Assembly (NCBI GenBank): GCA_907163375.1
Contig: CAJQUW010002206.1
Span: forward strand, 249,501 to 313,500
Length of the DNA: 64,000 nt
Source of the DNA: Prostheceraeus crozeri
Lineage: Eukaryota; Platyhelminthes; Polycladida; Euryleptidae
Direction: 5' to 3'
The notes under the pieces were generated by a model that saw only the letters and a program-made list of their open reading frames with translations, had not been told where the DNA came from and did not search any database. Of this stretch, positions 23,167-35,100 are shown piece by piece (position 1 is the first letter of the stretch; every line of letters starts with the position of its first letter). A program made the position numbers and the translations under genes.

Positions 23167-23599
23167 CAACATGATTTTTCAAACCCCATAGCGAGAATTT
23201 TACTTGTTTAGATAACTGAATTTAATTACAAACTTCACAAAAATATTTTAGATTTGAATGAGGCCATCAATACTATTTTCCACTTACAAATTGATACACT
23301 GTGCCTGATCTCGCTTGCTACCATTAAATTTAATACTGCCTACATTTAGATGTTATGTTAGACTAAAGGCTAAGTATGCAGTGGTATTACGCTTAGTGGA
23401 CCTTAATAAAAATGACTACCAGGAGAAATATAAGTTTTCAAAAGTTAACAAATTTGTAGTTAAAAGTGCTTCCATCCACAAATGATTCTAGTAAAATAAC
23501 AAAAATACAGGGTGAATTTGTAATAACAAAGGATATATTGAAACAAATATAAACTGCTCTCAGTTAAATATCCATGAAAAATTCACTTTCCTCTTCGTC
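23167..23599. other. AT-rich spacer
   Basis: Nothing recognised; AT-rich, without frames of note. Confidence 0.35.
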
Positions 23600-23695
23600 T
23601 CACGCCACTTGCGGACGTTCCTTTTTGGCGTACACCATAGACAAACGATCGTTTTTCTCGTTTATCTCCAGAAGCGCTCTTTCGCTGCTCGCAAC
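23600..23695 (-). CDS. Candidate terminal exon of an unknown coiled-coil protein
   Basis: On the minus strand, after a pyrimidine-rich stretch ending TCTGAAG, 31 codons read VASSERALLEINEKNDRLS, then MVYAKKERPQVA and a TGA stop. The piece is GC-richer than its surroundings and strongly helical and charged (SSERALLEINEKNDRL), as in the C-terminal tail of a coiled-coil protein. I cannot name the family. No upstream exon is visible, since satellite begins about 280 bases away. It could be a stranded exon or chance. Confidence 0.25.
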   Translation of the reverse strand, partial: VASSERALLEINEKNDRLSMVYAKKERPQVA

Positions 23696-23969
23696 CTTCA
23701 GACGCAGAAAATATAATAAAACGATGTTACACTACAAAATCTGGAACAAAAAATGAAATCATAACACATCACTGCCAAAAAATTCAAACAATATAAAAAT
23801 GTAATCAATATATTTGCAATATTTCAGTTATAAAGTTCGTTATGGACAGTACAGCAACTTAACCATACAGTACATACTGTAAAGAAAAATTATGAATGAC
23901 ATAACATTATATGAAATACATGTTTGTATTTGGCCACTTTTCCAGTTGTCTTTGCAAGAAATATTTCAC

Positions 23970-24968
23970 GACAATCTGACTCTATTCGAATTCCTCTCTA
24001 AGGGAAACATAAGACAAATATCTGACTATTATCCCACTTGCCTATAAAGTAAATACAAAACGACAATCTGACTCCTTTTCCACCTGTCTCTGAAGGAAAG
24101 ATTAAACGACCACCACAAGAAAATCTTTAACGACAACATGACTCCTTCTCTACCTCCCTCTGAAGGAAAGATGAAACGACCACCGAAAAGAAATCTTTAA
24201 CGACAACATGACTCCTTCTCTACTTCTCTCTGAAGGAAAGATGAAACGACCACCACAAGGAAATCTTTAACGACAACATGACTCCTTCTCTACTTCTCTC
24301 GGAAGGAAAGATGAAACGACCACCGAAAAGAAATCTTTAACGACAACATGACTCCTTCTCCACCTCTCTCTGAAGGAAAGATGAAGCGACCACCGCAAAG
24401 AAATCTTTAACGACAACATGACTCCTTCTCTACTTCTCTCGGAAGGAAAGATGAAACGACCACCGAAAAGAAATCTTTAACGACAACATGACTCCTTCTC
24501 CACCTCTCTCTGAAGGAAAGATGAAGCGACCACCGCAAAGAAATCTTTAACGACAACATGACTCCTTCTCTACTTCTCTCGGAAGGAAAGATGAAGCGAC
24601 CACTGCAAAGAAATCTTTAACGACAACATGACTCCTTCTCTACTTCTCTCTGAAGGAAATATGAAACGACCACCGCGAAGAAATCTTTAACGACAACATG
24701 ACTCCTTCTCTACTTCTCTCGGAAGGAAAGATGAAGCGACCACCGCAAAGAAATCTTTAATGACAATATGACTCCTTCTCTACCTCTCTCTGAAGGAAAG
24801 ATGAAACGACGACCACAAAGAAATCTTTAACGACAATATGACTCCTTCTCTACTTCTCTCTGATGGAAAGATTAAACGACCACCACAAGGAAATCTTTAA
24901 CGACAACATGACTCCTTCTCCCCCTGTCTCTGAGGAAAAGATTAAACGACGACCGCAAGGAAATCTTT
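23970..24968. repeat. 70-bp tandem repeat
   Basis: CGACAACATGACTCCTTCTC or a close variant recurs every 70 bases from 24061 to 24901, 13 units without length change. Two worn units lie upstream from about 23970. Some neighbours pair into 140-bp dimers (units at 24341 and 24481 agree better than adjacent ones). The first 55 bases of the unit align with the 87-bp satellite (AAATC..TAAC.ACAA..TGACTCC, CTACTT, TCTGAAG). The last unit runs directly into the Penelope-like piece after AAATCTTT. Confidence 0.9.
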
Positions 24969-25327
24969 TTGAAGAAAACAAGGAAAATGTTCTTTTTAGC
25001 TTTGAGCATGCAAAAAGTCAAAGGTCTTTAAGTCTTCTTCATTTTACAATAACAATATCTTCATCCAATGAAGCACGATTCGAATTCTACAAAAAAGCAG
25101 CTAAAAAGAACATTTTTGTACACTCTGATTCTCACATGCCAACTAAGACTAAAATTAATTTCATTATAAATGAAAAGAAGAGAATTTCTGATCGATGCTC
25201 AGACGAACCAACGCGCATGAAGCACAAGAAGGATTTTGACGATCTTTTGCGTACAAATGGATATAGCGAACAAATTATAAAATCTTCGGAGAGAAGAATG
25301 CAACAGCACAAAAATCAACAAAACTAA
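24969..25327 (+). pseudogene. Penelope-like RT, C-terminal (thumb) part
   Basis: The frame includes LLHFTITISSSNEARFEFYK (the FLDxTI-like strand and FxFYKK), then the HSDSHMPTKTK block that corresponds to the S.HP...K motif. IINEKKRISDRCSD and FDDLLRTNGYSEQII (the L...GY element) follow. This order is the usual end of the RT region in Penelope-like elements. The frame stops at 25327. The intervening linker (YISDNTDSRIKRVFQKH) is in a different frame from the endonuclease, and copy 3 shares that disruption, so the element was already dead before it was amplified. Confidence 0.75.
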
Positions 25328-25438
25328 AGCGAAACAACAATCAATGGACTAATAAAAATGTTCTATATTTCCCTTTTCCATACATCTCAGATAATACTGA
25401 CTCACGGATAAAACGCGTTTTCCAAAAACACAAACTTA

Positions 25439-25861
25439 ATGTTCAACTTACAAGACGCAATAAATACACATCGTCAACAACTGAAACGAAATGAAGTAGG
25501 TACAACACAACTATGCTCTCTTGCTAACTGTAAAATGAGAAACAAAGAATTATGCAACCAAAAAAACATTATCTACAAGATCCACTGTAACAAATGTGAT
25601 CAATTTTATATTGGCAGTACCATACGACCTCACCACGCCCGCTTTAAGGAACATACCACAAGCCCTTCATCTTCCGTGTTTAAACATATTCAAACGTGCA
25701 AACTACAACATTCGGACATCAATATTGACATTCTGGCCCACGATCATTACAACACAAATTTGAGATTACGTGAAGCATTCATCATTAACAAATATAAACC
25801 AACCATAAATAGTAGAACAGAACTTGACAGCTACCGTGATTTCTATTTTTACTACCGGTAA
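25439..25861 (+). CDS. GIY-YIG endonuclease domain of a Penelope-like element
   Basis: 140 codons. From about residue 44, IIYKIHCNKCDQFYIGST gives the paired YKI and YIG strands with the Cys-x2-Cys typical of Penelope endonucleases. ARFKEH carries the catalytic Arg and a His. LREAFIINKYKPTINSR supplies the catalytic Glu (about residue 112) and the Asn. This nuclease nicks target DNA to prime reverse transcription. The domain is whole, but the first Met is incidental: in the ancestral protein the frame would have continued from the RT linker. No poly(A) signal is obvious. Confidence 0.8.
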   Translation: MFNLQDAINTHRQQLKRNEVGTTQLCSLANCKMRNKELCNQKNIIYKIHCNKCDQFYIGSTIRPHHARFKEHTTSPSSSVFKHIQTCKLQHSDINIDILAHDHYNTNLRLREAFIINKYKPTINSRTELDSYRDFYFYYR

Positions 25862-26048
25862 TAACTTTATCATTTCTTCACTACATCATCTAACATAGAA
25901 TTCATCCATCCTGTCAGGTCAATTTATTTTTGCTAGTGGTAAAGATATGTGATCCAGTACAACCTGCTCATATCTACATTCCTTCATATCATATCATTGT
26001 AAATCATCATGTCATCTCATTGTAAATATCATTTTCAAATTCCTCATA

Positions 26049-26102
26049 CTTTTGTACCTGAAGATGATTGCTGGATGGCGATCGAAAAATTTTGTACATA
26101 AG
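26049..26102 (+). ncRNA. Hammerhead-ribozyme-like motif, Penelope tail copy 1
   Basis: CTTTTGTAC is followed by CTGAAGA (hammerhead core CUGANGA), then GATTGC-TGGATG-GCGATC (a six-pair stem with one G-U pair), then GAAA. AATTTT and GTACATAAG follow, and GTACATAAG pairs with the first nine bases except for one mismatch. The order fits a type-I hammerhead with a minimal stem III. Penelope-like elements are known to carry hammerheads. An extra U before stem II is atypical, and activity is not shown. Confidence 0.4.
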
Positions 26103-26182
26103 AAAAACAATAATTAAGATCTTTAAAAACCTGACTCTTTCCGACTCAACTATTACGGAAAGATGAAACGTTTATCACAAGG

Positions 26183-29100
26183 AAATCCATAACTACAATC
26201 TGACTCCTCTACTTGTTTCTGAAGAAATATAGAACCATAGTGTGTTAATGATCTTGCTGTTTCTGTACGAAATCCATAACTACAATCTGACTCCTCTACT
26301 TGTTTCTGAAGAAATATAGAACCATAGTGTGTTAATGATCTCGCTGTTTCTGTACGAAATCCATAACTACAATCTGACTCCTCTACTTGTTTCTGAAGAA
26401 ATACAGGACCATAGTGTGTTAATGATCTCGCTGTTTCTGTACGAAATCCATAACTACAATCTGACTCCTCTACTTGTTTCTGAAGAAATACAGAACCATA
26501 GTGTGTTAATGATCTCGCTGTTTCTGTGCGAAATCCATAACTACAATCTGACTCCTCTACTTGTTTCTGAAGAAATATAGAACCATAGTGTGTTAATGAT
26601 CTCGCTGTGTCTGTACGAAATCCACAACTACAATCTGACTCCTCTACTTGTTTCTGAAGAAATACAGGACCATAGTGTGTTAATGATCTCGCTGGTTCTG
26701 TACGAAATCCACAACTACAATCTGACTCCTCTACTTGTTTCTGAAGAAATATAGAACCATAGTTTGTTAATGATCTCGCTGTTTATGTAAGAAATCCATA
26801 ACTACAATCTGACTCCTCTACTTGTTTCTGAAGAAATATACAACCATAGTGTGTTAATGATCTCGCTGGTTCTGTAAGAAATCCACAACTACAATCTGAC
26901 TCCTCTACTTGTTTCTGAAGAAATATAGAACCATAGTGTGTTAATGATCTCGCTGTGTCTGTACGAAATCCATAACTACAATCTGACTCCTCTACTTGTT
27001 TCTGAAGAAATATAGAACCATAGTGTGTTAATGATCTCGCTATTTCTGTACGAAATCCATAACTACAATCCGACTCCTCTACTTGTTTCTGAAGAAACAC
27101 AGAACCATAGTGTGTTAATGATCTCGCTGGTTCTGTAGGAAATCCATAACTACAATCTGACTCCTCTACTTGTTTCTGAAGAAATATAGAACCATAGTGT
27201 GCTAATGATCTTGCTGTTTCTGTACGAAATCCATAACTACAATCTGACTCCTCTACTTGTTTCTGAAGAAATATAGAACCATAGTTTGTTAATGATCTCG
27301 CTGGTTCTGTACGAAATCCATAACTACAATCTGACTCCTCTACTTGTTTCTGAAGAAATATACAACCATAGTGTGTTAATGATCTCGCTGGTTCTGTAAG
27401 AAATCCATAACTACAATCTGACTCCTCTACTTGTTTCTGAAGAAATATACAACCATAGTGTGTTAATGATCTCGCTATTTCTGTACGAAATCCATAACTA
27501 CAATCCGACTCCTCTACTTGTTTCTGAAGAAATACAGAACCATAGTGTGTTAATGATCTCGCTGGTTCTGTAGGAAATCCATAACTACAATCTGACTCCT
27601 CTACTTGTTTCTGAAGAAATATAGAACCATAGTGTGTTAATGATCTCTCTGGTTCTGTAGGAAATCCATAACTACAATCTGAATCCTCTACTTGTGTCTG
27701 AAGAAATACAGGACCATAGTGTGTTAATGATCTCGCTGTGTCTGTACGAAATCCACAACTACAATCTGACTCCTCTACTTGTTTCTGAAGAAATATAGAA
27801 CCATAGTGTGTTAATGATCTCGCTGTGTCTGTACGAAATCCACAACTACAATCTGACTCCTCTACTTGTTTCTGAAGAAATATAGAACCATAGTGTGTTA
27901 ATGATCTCGCTGGTTCTGTACGAAATCCACAACTACAATCTGACTCCTCTACTTGTTTCTGAAGAAATATAGAACCATAGTTTCTTAATGATCTCGCTGT
28001 TTATGTAAGAAATCCATAACTACAATCTGACTCCTCTACTTGTTTCTGAAGAAATACAGGACCATAGTGTGTTAATGATCTTGCTGTTTCTGTACGAAAT
28101 CCACAACTACAATCTGACTCCTCTACTTGTTTCTGAAGAAATACAGAACCATAGTGTGTTACTGATCTCTCTGGTTCTGTGCGAAATCCATAACTACAAT
28201 CTGACTCCTCTACTTGTTTCTGAAGAAATACAGGACCATAGTGTGTTAATGATCTCGCTGGTTCTGTAAGAAATCCATAACTGCAATCTGACTCCTCTAC
28301 TTGTTTCTGAAGAAATACAGAACCATAGTGTGTTAATGATCTCGCTGTTTCTGTAGGAAATTCATAACTACAATCTGACTCCTCTACTTGTTTCTGAAGA
28401 AATATAGAACCATAGTGTGTTAATGATCTCTCTGGTTCTGTAAGAAATCCATAACTACAATCTGACTCCTCTACTTGTTTCTGAAGAGATACAGGACCAT
28501 AGTGTGTTAATGATCTCGCTGTTTATGTAAGAAATCCATAACTGCAATCTGACTCCTCTACTTGTTTCTGAAGAAATACAGGACCATAGTGTGTTAATGA
28601 TCTCGCTGGTTCTGTAAGAAATCCACAACTACAATCTGACTCCTCTACTTGTTTCTGAAGAAATATAGAACCATAGTGTGTTAATGATCTCGCTGTTTAT
28701 GTAAGAAATCCATAACTGCAATCTGACTCCTCTACTTGTGTCTGAAGAAATACAGGACCATAGTGTGTTAATGATCTCGCTGTTTCTGTACGAAATCCAC
28801 AACTACAATCTGACTCCTCTACTTGTTTCTGAAGAAACATAGAACCATAGTGTGTTAATGATCTCGCTGTTTCTGTACGAAATCCACAACTACAATCTGA
28901 CTCCTCTACTTGTTTCTGAAGAAATATAGAACCATAGTGTATTAATGATCTCGCTGGTTCTGTAAGAAATCCACAACTACAATCTGACTCCTCTACTTGT
29001 TTCTGAAGAAATACAGGACCATAGTGTGTTAATGATCTCGCTGGTTCTGTAAGAAATCCACAACTACAATCTGACTCCTCTACTTGTTTCTGAAGAAATA

Positions 29101-32100
29101 TAGAACCATAGTGTGTTAATGATCTCGCTGGTTCTGTAAGAAATCCACAACTACAATCTGACTCCTCTAGTTGTTTCTGAAGAAATACAGAACCATAGTG
29201 TGTTAATGATCTCGCTGTTTCTGTACGAAATCCATAACTACAATCTGACTCCTCTACTTGTTTCTGAAGAAATACAGGACCATAGTGTGTTAATGATCTC
29301 GCTGTTTCTGTACGAAATCCACAACTACAATCTGACTCCTCTACTTGTTTCTGAAGAAATATAGAACCATAGTGTGTTAATGATCTCGCTGGTTCTGTAA
29401 GAAATCCATAACTACAATCTGACTCCTCTACTTGTTTCTGAAGAAATATAGAACCATAGTGTGTTAATGATCTCGCTATTTCTGTACGAAATCCATAACT
29501 ACAATCCGACTCCTCTACTTGTTTCTGAAGAAATACAGGACCATAGTGTGTTAATGATCTCGCTGTTTCTGTACGAAATCCACAACTACAATCTGACTCC
29601 TCTACTTTTTTCTGAAGAAATATAGAACCATAGTGTGTTAATGATCTCGCTGGTTCTGTAGGAAATCCACAACCACAATCTGACTCCTCTACTTGTTTCT
29701 GAAGAAATATAGAACCATAGTGTGTTAATGATCTCGCTGTTTCTGTAGGAAATCCATAACTACAATCTGACTCCACTACGTGTTTCTGAAGAAATAAAGA
29801 ACCATAGTGTGTTAATGATCTCGCTGATTCTGTAGGAAATCCACAACTACAATCTGACTCCTCTACTTGTTTCTGAAGAAATATAGAACCATAGTGTGTT
29901 ACTGATCTCGCTGTTTATGTAGGAAATTCGCAACAACAATCTGACTCCTCTATTTGTTTCTGAAGAAATATAGAACCATAATGTGTTAATGATCTCGCTG
30001 GTTCTGTAGGAAATCCATAACTACAATCTGAATCCTCTACTTGTGTCTGAAGAAATACAGGACCATAGTGTGTTAATGATCTCGCTGTGTCTGTACGAAA
30101 TCCACAACTACAATCTGACTCCTCTACTTGTTTCTGAAGAAATATAGAACCATAGTGTGTTAATGATCTCGCTGTGTCTGTACGAAATCCACAACTACAA
30201 TCTGACTCCTCTACTTGTTTCTGAAGAAATATAGAACCATAGTGTGTTAATGATCTCGCTGGTTCTGTACGAAATCCACAACTACAATCTGACTCCTCTA
30301 CTTGTTTCTGAAGAAATATAGAACCATAGTTTGTTAATGATCTCGCTGTTTATGTAAGAAATCCATAACTACAATCTGACTCCTCTACTTGTTTCTGAAG
30401 AAATATACAACCATAGTGTGTTAATGATCTTGCTGTTTATGTAAGAAATCCATAACTACAATCTGACTCCTCTACTTGTTTCTGAAGAAATATACAACCA
30501 TAGTGTGTTAATGATCTCGCTGTTTATGTAAGAAATCCATAACTACAATCCGACTCCTCTACTTGTTTCTGAAGAAATACAGAACCATAGTGTGTTAATG
30601 ATCTCGCTGGTTCTGTAGGAAATCCATAACTACAATCTGACTCCTCTACTTGTTTCTGAAGAAATATAGAACCATAGTGTGCTAATGATCTCTCTGGTTC
30701 TGTAAGAAATCCATAACTACAATCTGACTCCTCTACTTGTTTCTGAAGAAATATAGAACCATAGTTTGTTAATGATCTCGCTGGTTCTGTACGAAATCCA
30801 TAACTACAATCTGACTCCTCTACTTGTTTCTGAAGAAATATACAACCATAGTGTGTTAATGATCTCGCTGGTTCTGTAAGAAATCCATAACTACAATCTG
30901 ACTCCTCTACTTGTTTCTGAAGAAATATAGAACCATAGTGTGTTAATGATCTCGCTATTTCTGTACGAAATCCATAACTACAATCCGACTCCTCTACTTG
31001 TTTCTGAAGAAATACAGAACCATAGTGTGTTAATGATCTCGCTGGTTCTGTAGGAAATCCATAACTACAATCTGACTCCTCTACTTGTTTCTGAAGAAAT
31101 ATAGAACCATAGTGTGCTAATGATCTCTCTGGTTCTGTAAGAAATCCATAACTACAATCTGACTCCTCTACTTGTTTCTGAAGAAATACACAACCATAGT
31201 GTGTTAATGATCTCGCCGGTTCTGTACGAAATCCATAACTACAATCTGACTCCTCTACTTGTTTCTGAAGAAATATAGAACCATAGTGTGTTAATGATCT
31301 CTCTAGTTCTGTAGGAAATCCATAACTACAATCTGAATCCTCTACTTGTGTCTGAAGAAATACAGGACCATAGTGTGTTAATGATCTCGCTGTGTCTGTA
31401 CGAAATCCACAACTACAATCTGACTCCTCTACTTGTTTCTGAAGAAATATAGAACCATAGTGTGTTAATGATCTCGCTGTGTCTGTACTAAATCCACAAC
31501 TACAATCTGACTCCTCTACTTGTTTCTGAAGAAATATAGAACCATAGTGTGTTAATGATCTCGCTGGTTCTGTACGAAATCCACAACTACAATCTGACTC
31601 CTCTACTTGTTTCTGAAGAAATATAGAACCATAGTTTGTTAATGATCTCGCTGTTTATGTAAGAAATCCATAACTACAATCTGACTCCTCTACTTGTTTC
31701 TGAAGAAATACAGGACCATAGTGTGTTAATGATCTTGCTGTTTCTGTACGAAATCCATAACTACAATCTGACTCCTCTACTTGTTTCTGAAGAAATACAG
31801 AACCATAGTGTGTTACTGATCTCTCTGGTTCTGTGCGAAATCCATAACTGCAATCTGACTCCTCTACTTGTTTCTGAAGAAATACAGGACCATAGTGTGT
31901 TAATGATCTCGCTGTTTATGTACGAAATCCACAACTACAATCTGACTCCTCTACTTTTTTCTGAAGAAATATAGAACCATAGTGTGTTAATGATCTCGCT
32001 GGTTCTGTAGGAAATCCACAACCACAATCTGACTCCTCTACTTGTTTCTGAAGAAATATAGAACCATAGTGTGTTAATGATCTCGCTGATTCTGTAGGAA

Positions 32101-35100
32101 ATCCACAACTACAATCTGACTATTCTACTTGTTTCTGAAGAAATATAGAACCATAGTGTGTTACTGATCTCGCTGTTTATGTAGGAAATTCGCAACTACA
32201 ATCTGACTCCTCTATTTGTTTCTGAAGAAATATAGAACCATAGTGTGTTAATGATCTCGCTGGTTCTGTAGGAAATCCACAACTACAATCCGACTCCTCT
32301 ACTTGTTTCTGAAGAAATACAGAACCATAGTGTGTTAATGATCTCGCTGGTTCTGTAGGAAATCCATAACTACAATCTGACTCCTCTACTTGTGTCTGAA
32401 GAAATACAGGACCATAGTGTGTTAATGATCTCGCTGTGTCTGTACGAAATCCACAACTACAATCTGACTCCTCTACTTGTTTCTGAAGAAATATAGAACC
32501 ATAGTGTGTTAATGATCTCGCTGTGTCTGTACGAAATCCACAACTACAATCTGACTCCTCTACTTGTTTCTGAAGAAATATAGAACCATAGTGTGTTAAT
32601 GATCTCGCTGGTTCTGTACGAAATCCACAACTACAATCTGACTCCTCTACTTGTTTCTGAAGAAATATAGAACCATAGTTTGTTAATGATCTCGCTGTTT
32701 ATGTAAGAAATCCATAACTACAATCTGACTCCTCTACTTGTTTCTGAAGAAATATACAACCATAGTGTGTTAATGATCTCGCTGGTTCTGTAAGAAATCC
32801 ATAACTACAATCTGACTCCTCTACTTGTTTCTGAAGAAATATAGAACCATAGTGTGTTAATGATCTCGCTATTTCTGTACGAAATCCATAACTACAATCC
32901 GACTCCTCTACTTGTTTCTGAAGAAATACAGAACCATAGTGTGTTAATGATCTCGCTGGTTCTGTAGGAAATCCATAACTACAATCTGACTCCTCTACTT
33001 GTTTCTGAAGAAATATAGAACCATAGTGTGCTAATGATCTCTCTGGTTCTGTAAGAAATCCATAACTACAATCTGACTCCTCTACTTGTGTCTGAAGAAA
33101 TACACAACCATAGTGTGTTAATGATCTCGCTGGTTCTGTACGAAATCCATAACTACAATCTGACTCCTCTACTTGTTTCTGAAGAAATATAGAACCATAG
33201 TGTGTTAATGATCTCTCTGGTTCTGTAGGAAATCCATAACTACAATCTGAATCCTCTACTTGTGTCTGAAGAAATACAGGACCATAGTGTGTTAATGATC
33301 TCGCTGTGTCTGTACGAAATCCACAACTACAATCTGACTCCTCTACTTGTTTCTGAAGAAATATAGAACCATAGTGTGTTAATGATCTCGCTGTGTCTGT
33401 ACGAAATCCACAACTACAATCTGACTCCTCTACTTGTTTCTGAAGAAATATAGAACCATAGTGTGTTAATGATCTCGCTGGTTCTGTACGAAATCCACAA
33501 CTACAATCTGACTCCTCTACTTGTTTCTGAAGAAATATAGAACCATAGTGTGTTAATGATCTCGCTGTTTATGTAAGAAATCCATAACTACAATCTGACT
33601 CCTCTACTTGTTTCTGAAGAAATACAGGACCATAGTGTGTTAATGATCTTGCTGTTTCTGTACGAAATCCATAACTACAATCTGACTCCTCTACTTGTTT
33701 CTGAAGAAATACAGAACCATAGTGTGTTACTGATCTCTCTGGTTCTGTGCGAAATCCATAACTGCAATCTGACTCCTCTACTTGTTTCTGAAGAAATACA
33801 GGACCATAGTGTGTTAATGATCTCGCTGTTTATGTAAGAAATCCATAACTGCAATCTGACTCCTCTACTTGTTTCTGAAGAAATACAGAACCATAGTGTG
33901 TTAATGATCTCGCTGTTTCTATAGGATATTCATAACTACAATCTGACTCCTCTACTTGTTTCTGAAGAAATATAGAACCATAGTGTGTTAATGATCTCGC
34001 TGTTTATGTAAGAAATCTATAACTGCAATCTGACTCCGCTACTTGTTTCTGAAGAAATAAAGGACCATAGTGTGTTAATGATCTCGCTGGTTCTGTAAGA
34101 AATCCACAACTACAATCTGACTCCTCTACTTGTTTCTGAAGAAATATAGAATCATAGTGTGTTAATGATCTCGCTGTTTATGTAAGAAATCCATAACTGC
34201 AATCTGACTCCTCTACTTGTGTCTGAAGAAATACAGGACCATAGTGTGTTAATGATCTCGCTGGTTCTGTAAGAAATCCACAACTACAATCTGACTCCTC
34301 TACTTGTTTCTGAAGAAACATAGAACCATAGTGTGTTAATGATCTCGCTGTTTCTGTACGAAATCCACAACTACAATCTGACTCCTCTACTTGTTTCTGA
34401 AGAAATATAGAACCATAGTGTATTAATGATCTCGCTGGTTCTGTAAGAAATCCACAACTACAATCTGACTCCTCTACTTGTTTCTGAAGAAATACAGGAC
34501 CATAGTGTGTTAATGATCTCGCTGGTTCTGTAAGAAATCCACAACTACAATCTGACTCCTCTACTTGTTTCTGAAGAAATATAGAACCATAGTGTGTTAA
34601 TGATCTCGCTGGTTCTGTAAGAAATCCACAACTACAATCTGACTCCTCTACTTGTTTCTGAAGAAATACAGAACCATAGTGTGTTAATGATCTCGCTGTT
34701 TCTGTACGAAATCCATAACTACAATCTGACTCCTCTACTTGTTTCTGAAGAAATACAGGACCATAGTGTGTTAATGATCTCGCTGTTTATGTACGAAATC
34801 CACAACTACAATCTGACTCCTCTACTTTTTTCTGAAGAAATATAGAACCATAGTGTGTTAATGATCTCGCTGGTTCTGTAGGAAATCCACAACCACAATC
34901 TGACTCCTCTACTTGTTTCTGAAGAAATATAGAACCATAGTGTGTTAATGATCTCGCTGTTTCTGTAGGAAATCCACAACTACAATCTGACTCCTCTACT
35001 TGTTTCTGAAGAAATATAGAACCATAGTGTGTTACTGATCTCGCTGTTTATGTAGGAAATTCGCAACTACAATCTGACTCCTCTATTTGTTTCTGAAGAA

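Larger units (their letters stand above)
24969..26118 (+). mobile_element. Penelope-like retroelement 3' part, copy 1
   Basis: A 1.15-kb fragment holding the end of the reverse-transcriptase domain, the linker, the GIY-YIG endonuclease and the 3' tail of a Penelope-like element. It is inserted in a 70-bp unit: the unit breaks off after ATCTTT on the left and resumes with ATCTTT on the right (26119-26124), a possible 6-bp target duplication. Copy 3 (49375-50522) is almost the same; copy 2 (41399-41850) is internally deleted. The main RT catalytic boxes are missing, so all three are 5'-truncated. Confidence 0.8.

Noticed and set aside
26329-26580. Plus-strand frames reading MISLFLYEIHNYNLTPLLVSEEI repeats in many places
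   Set aside because: They are the opposite-strand reading of the 87-bp satellite and are cut wherever ATATAG occurs. There is no evidence of coding.
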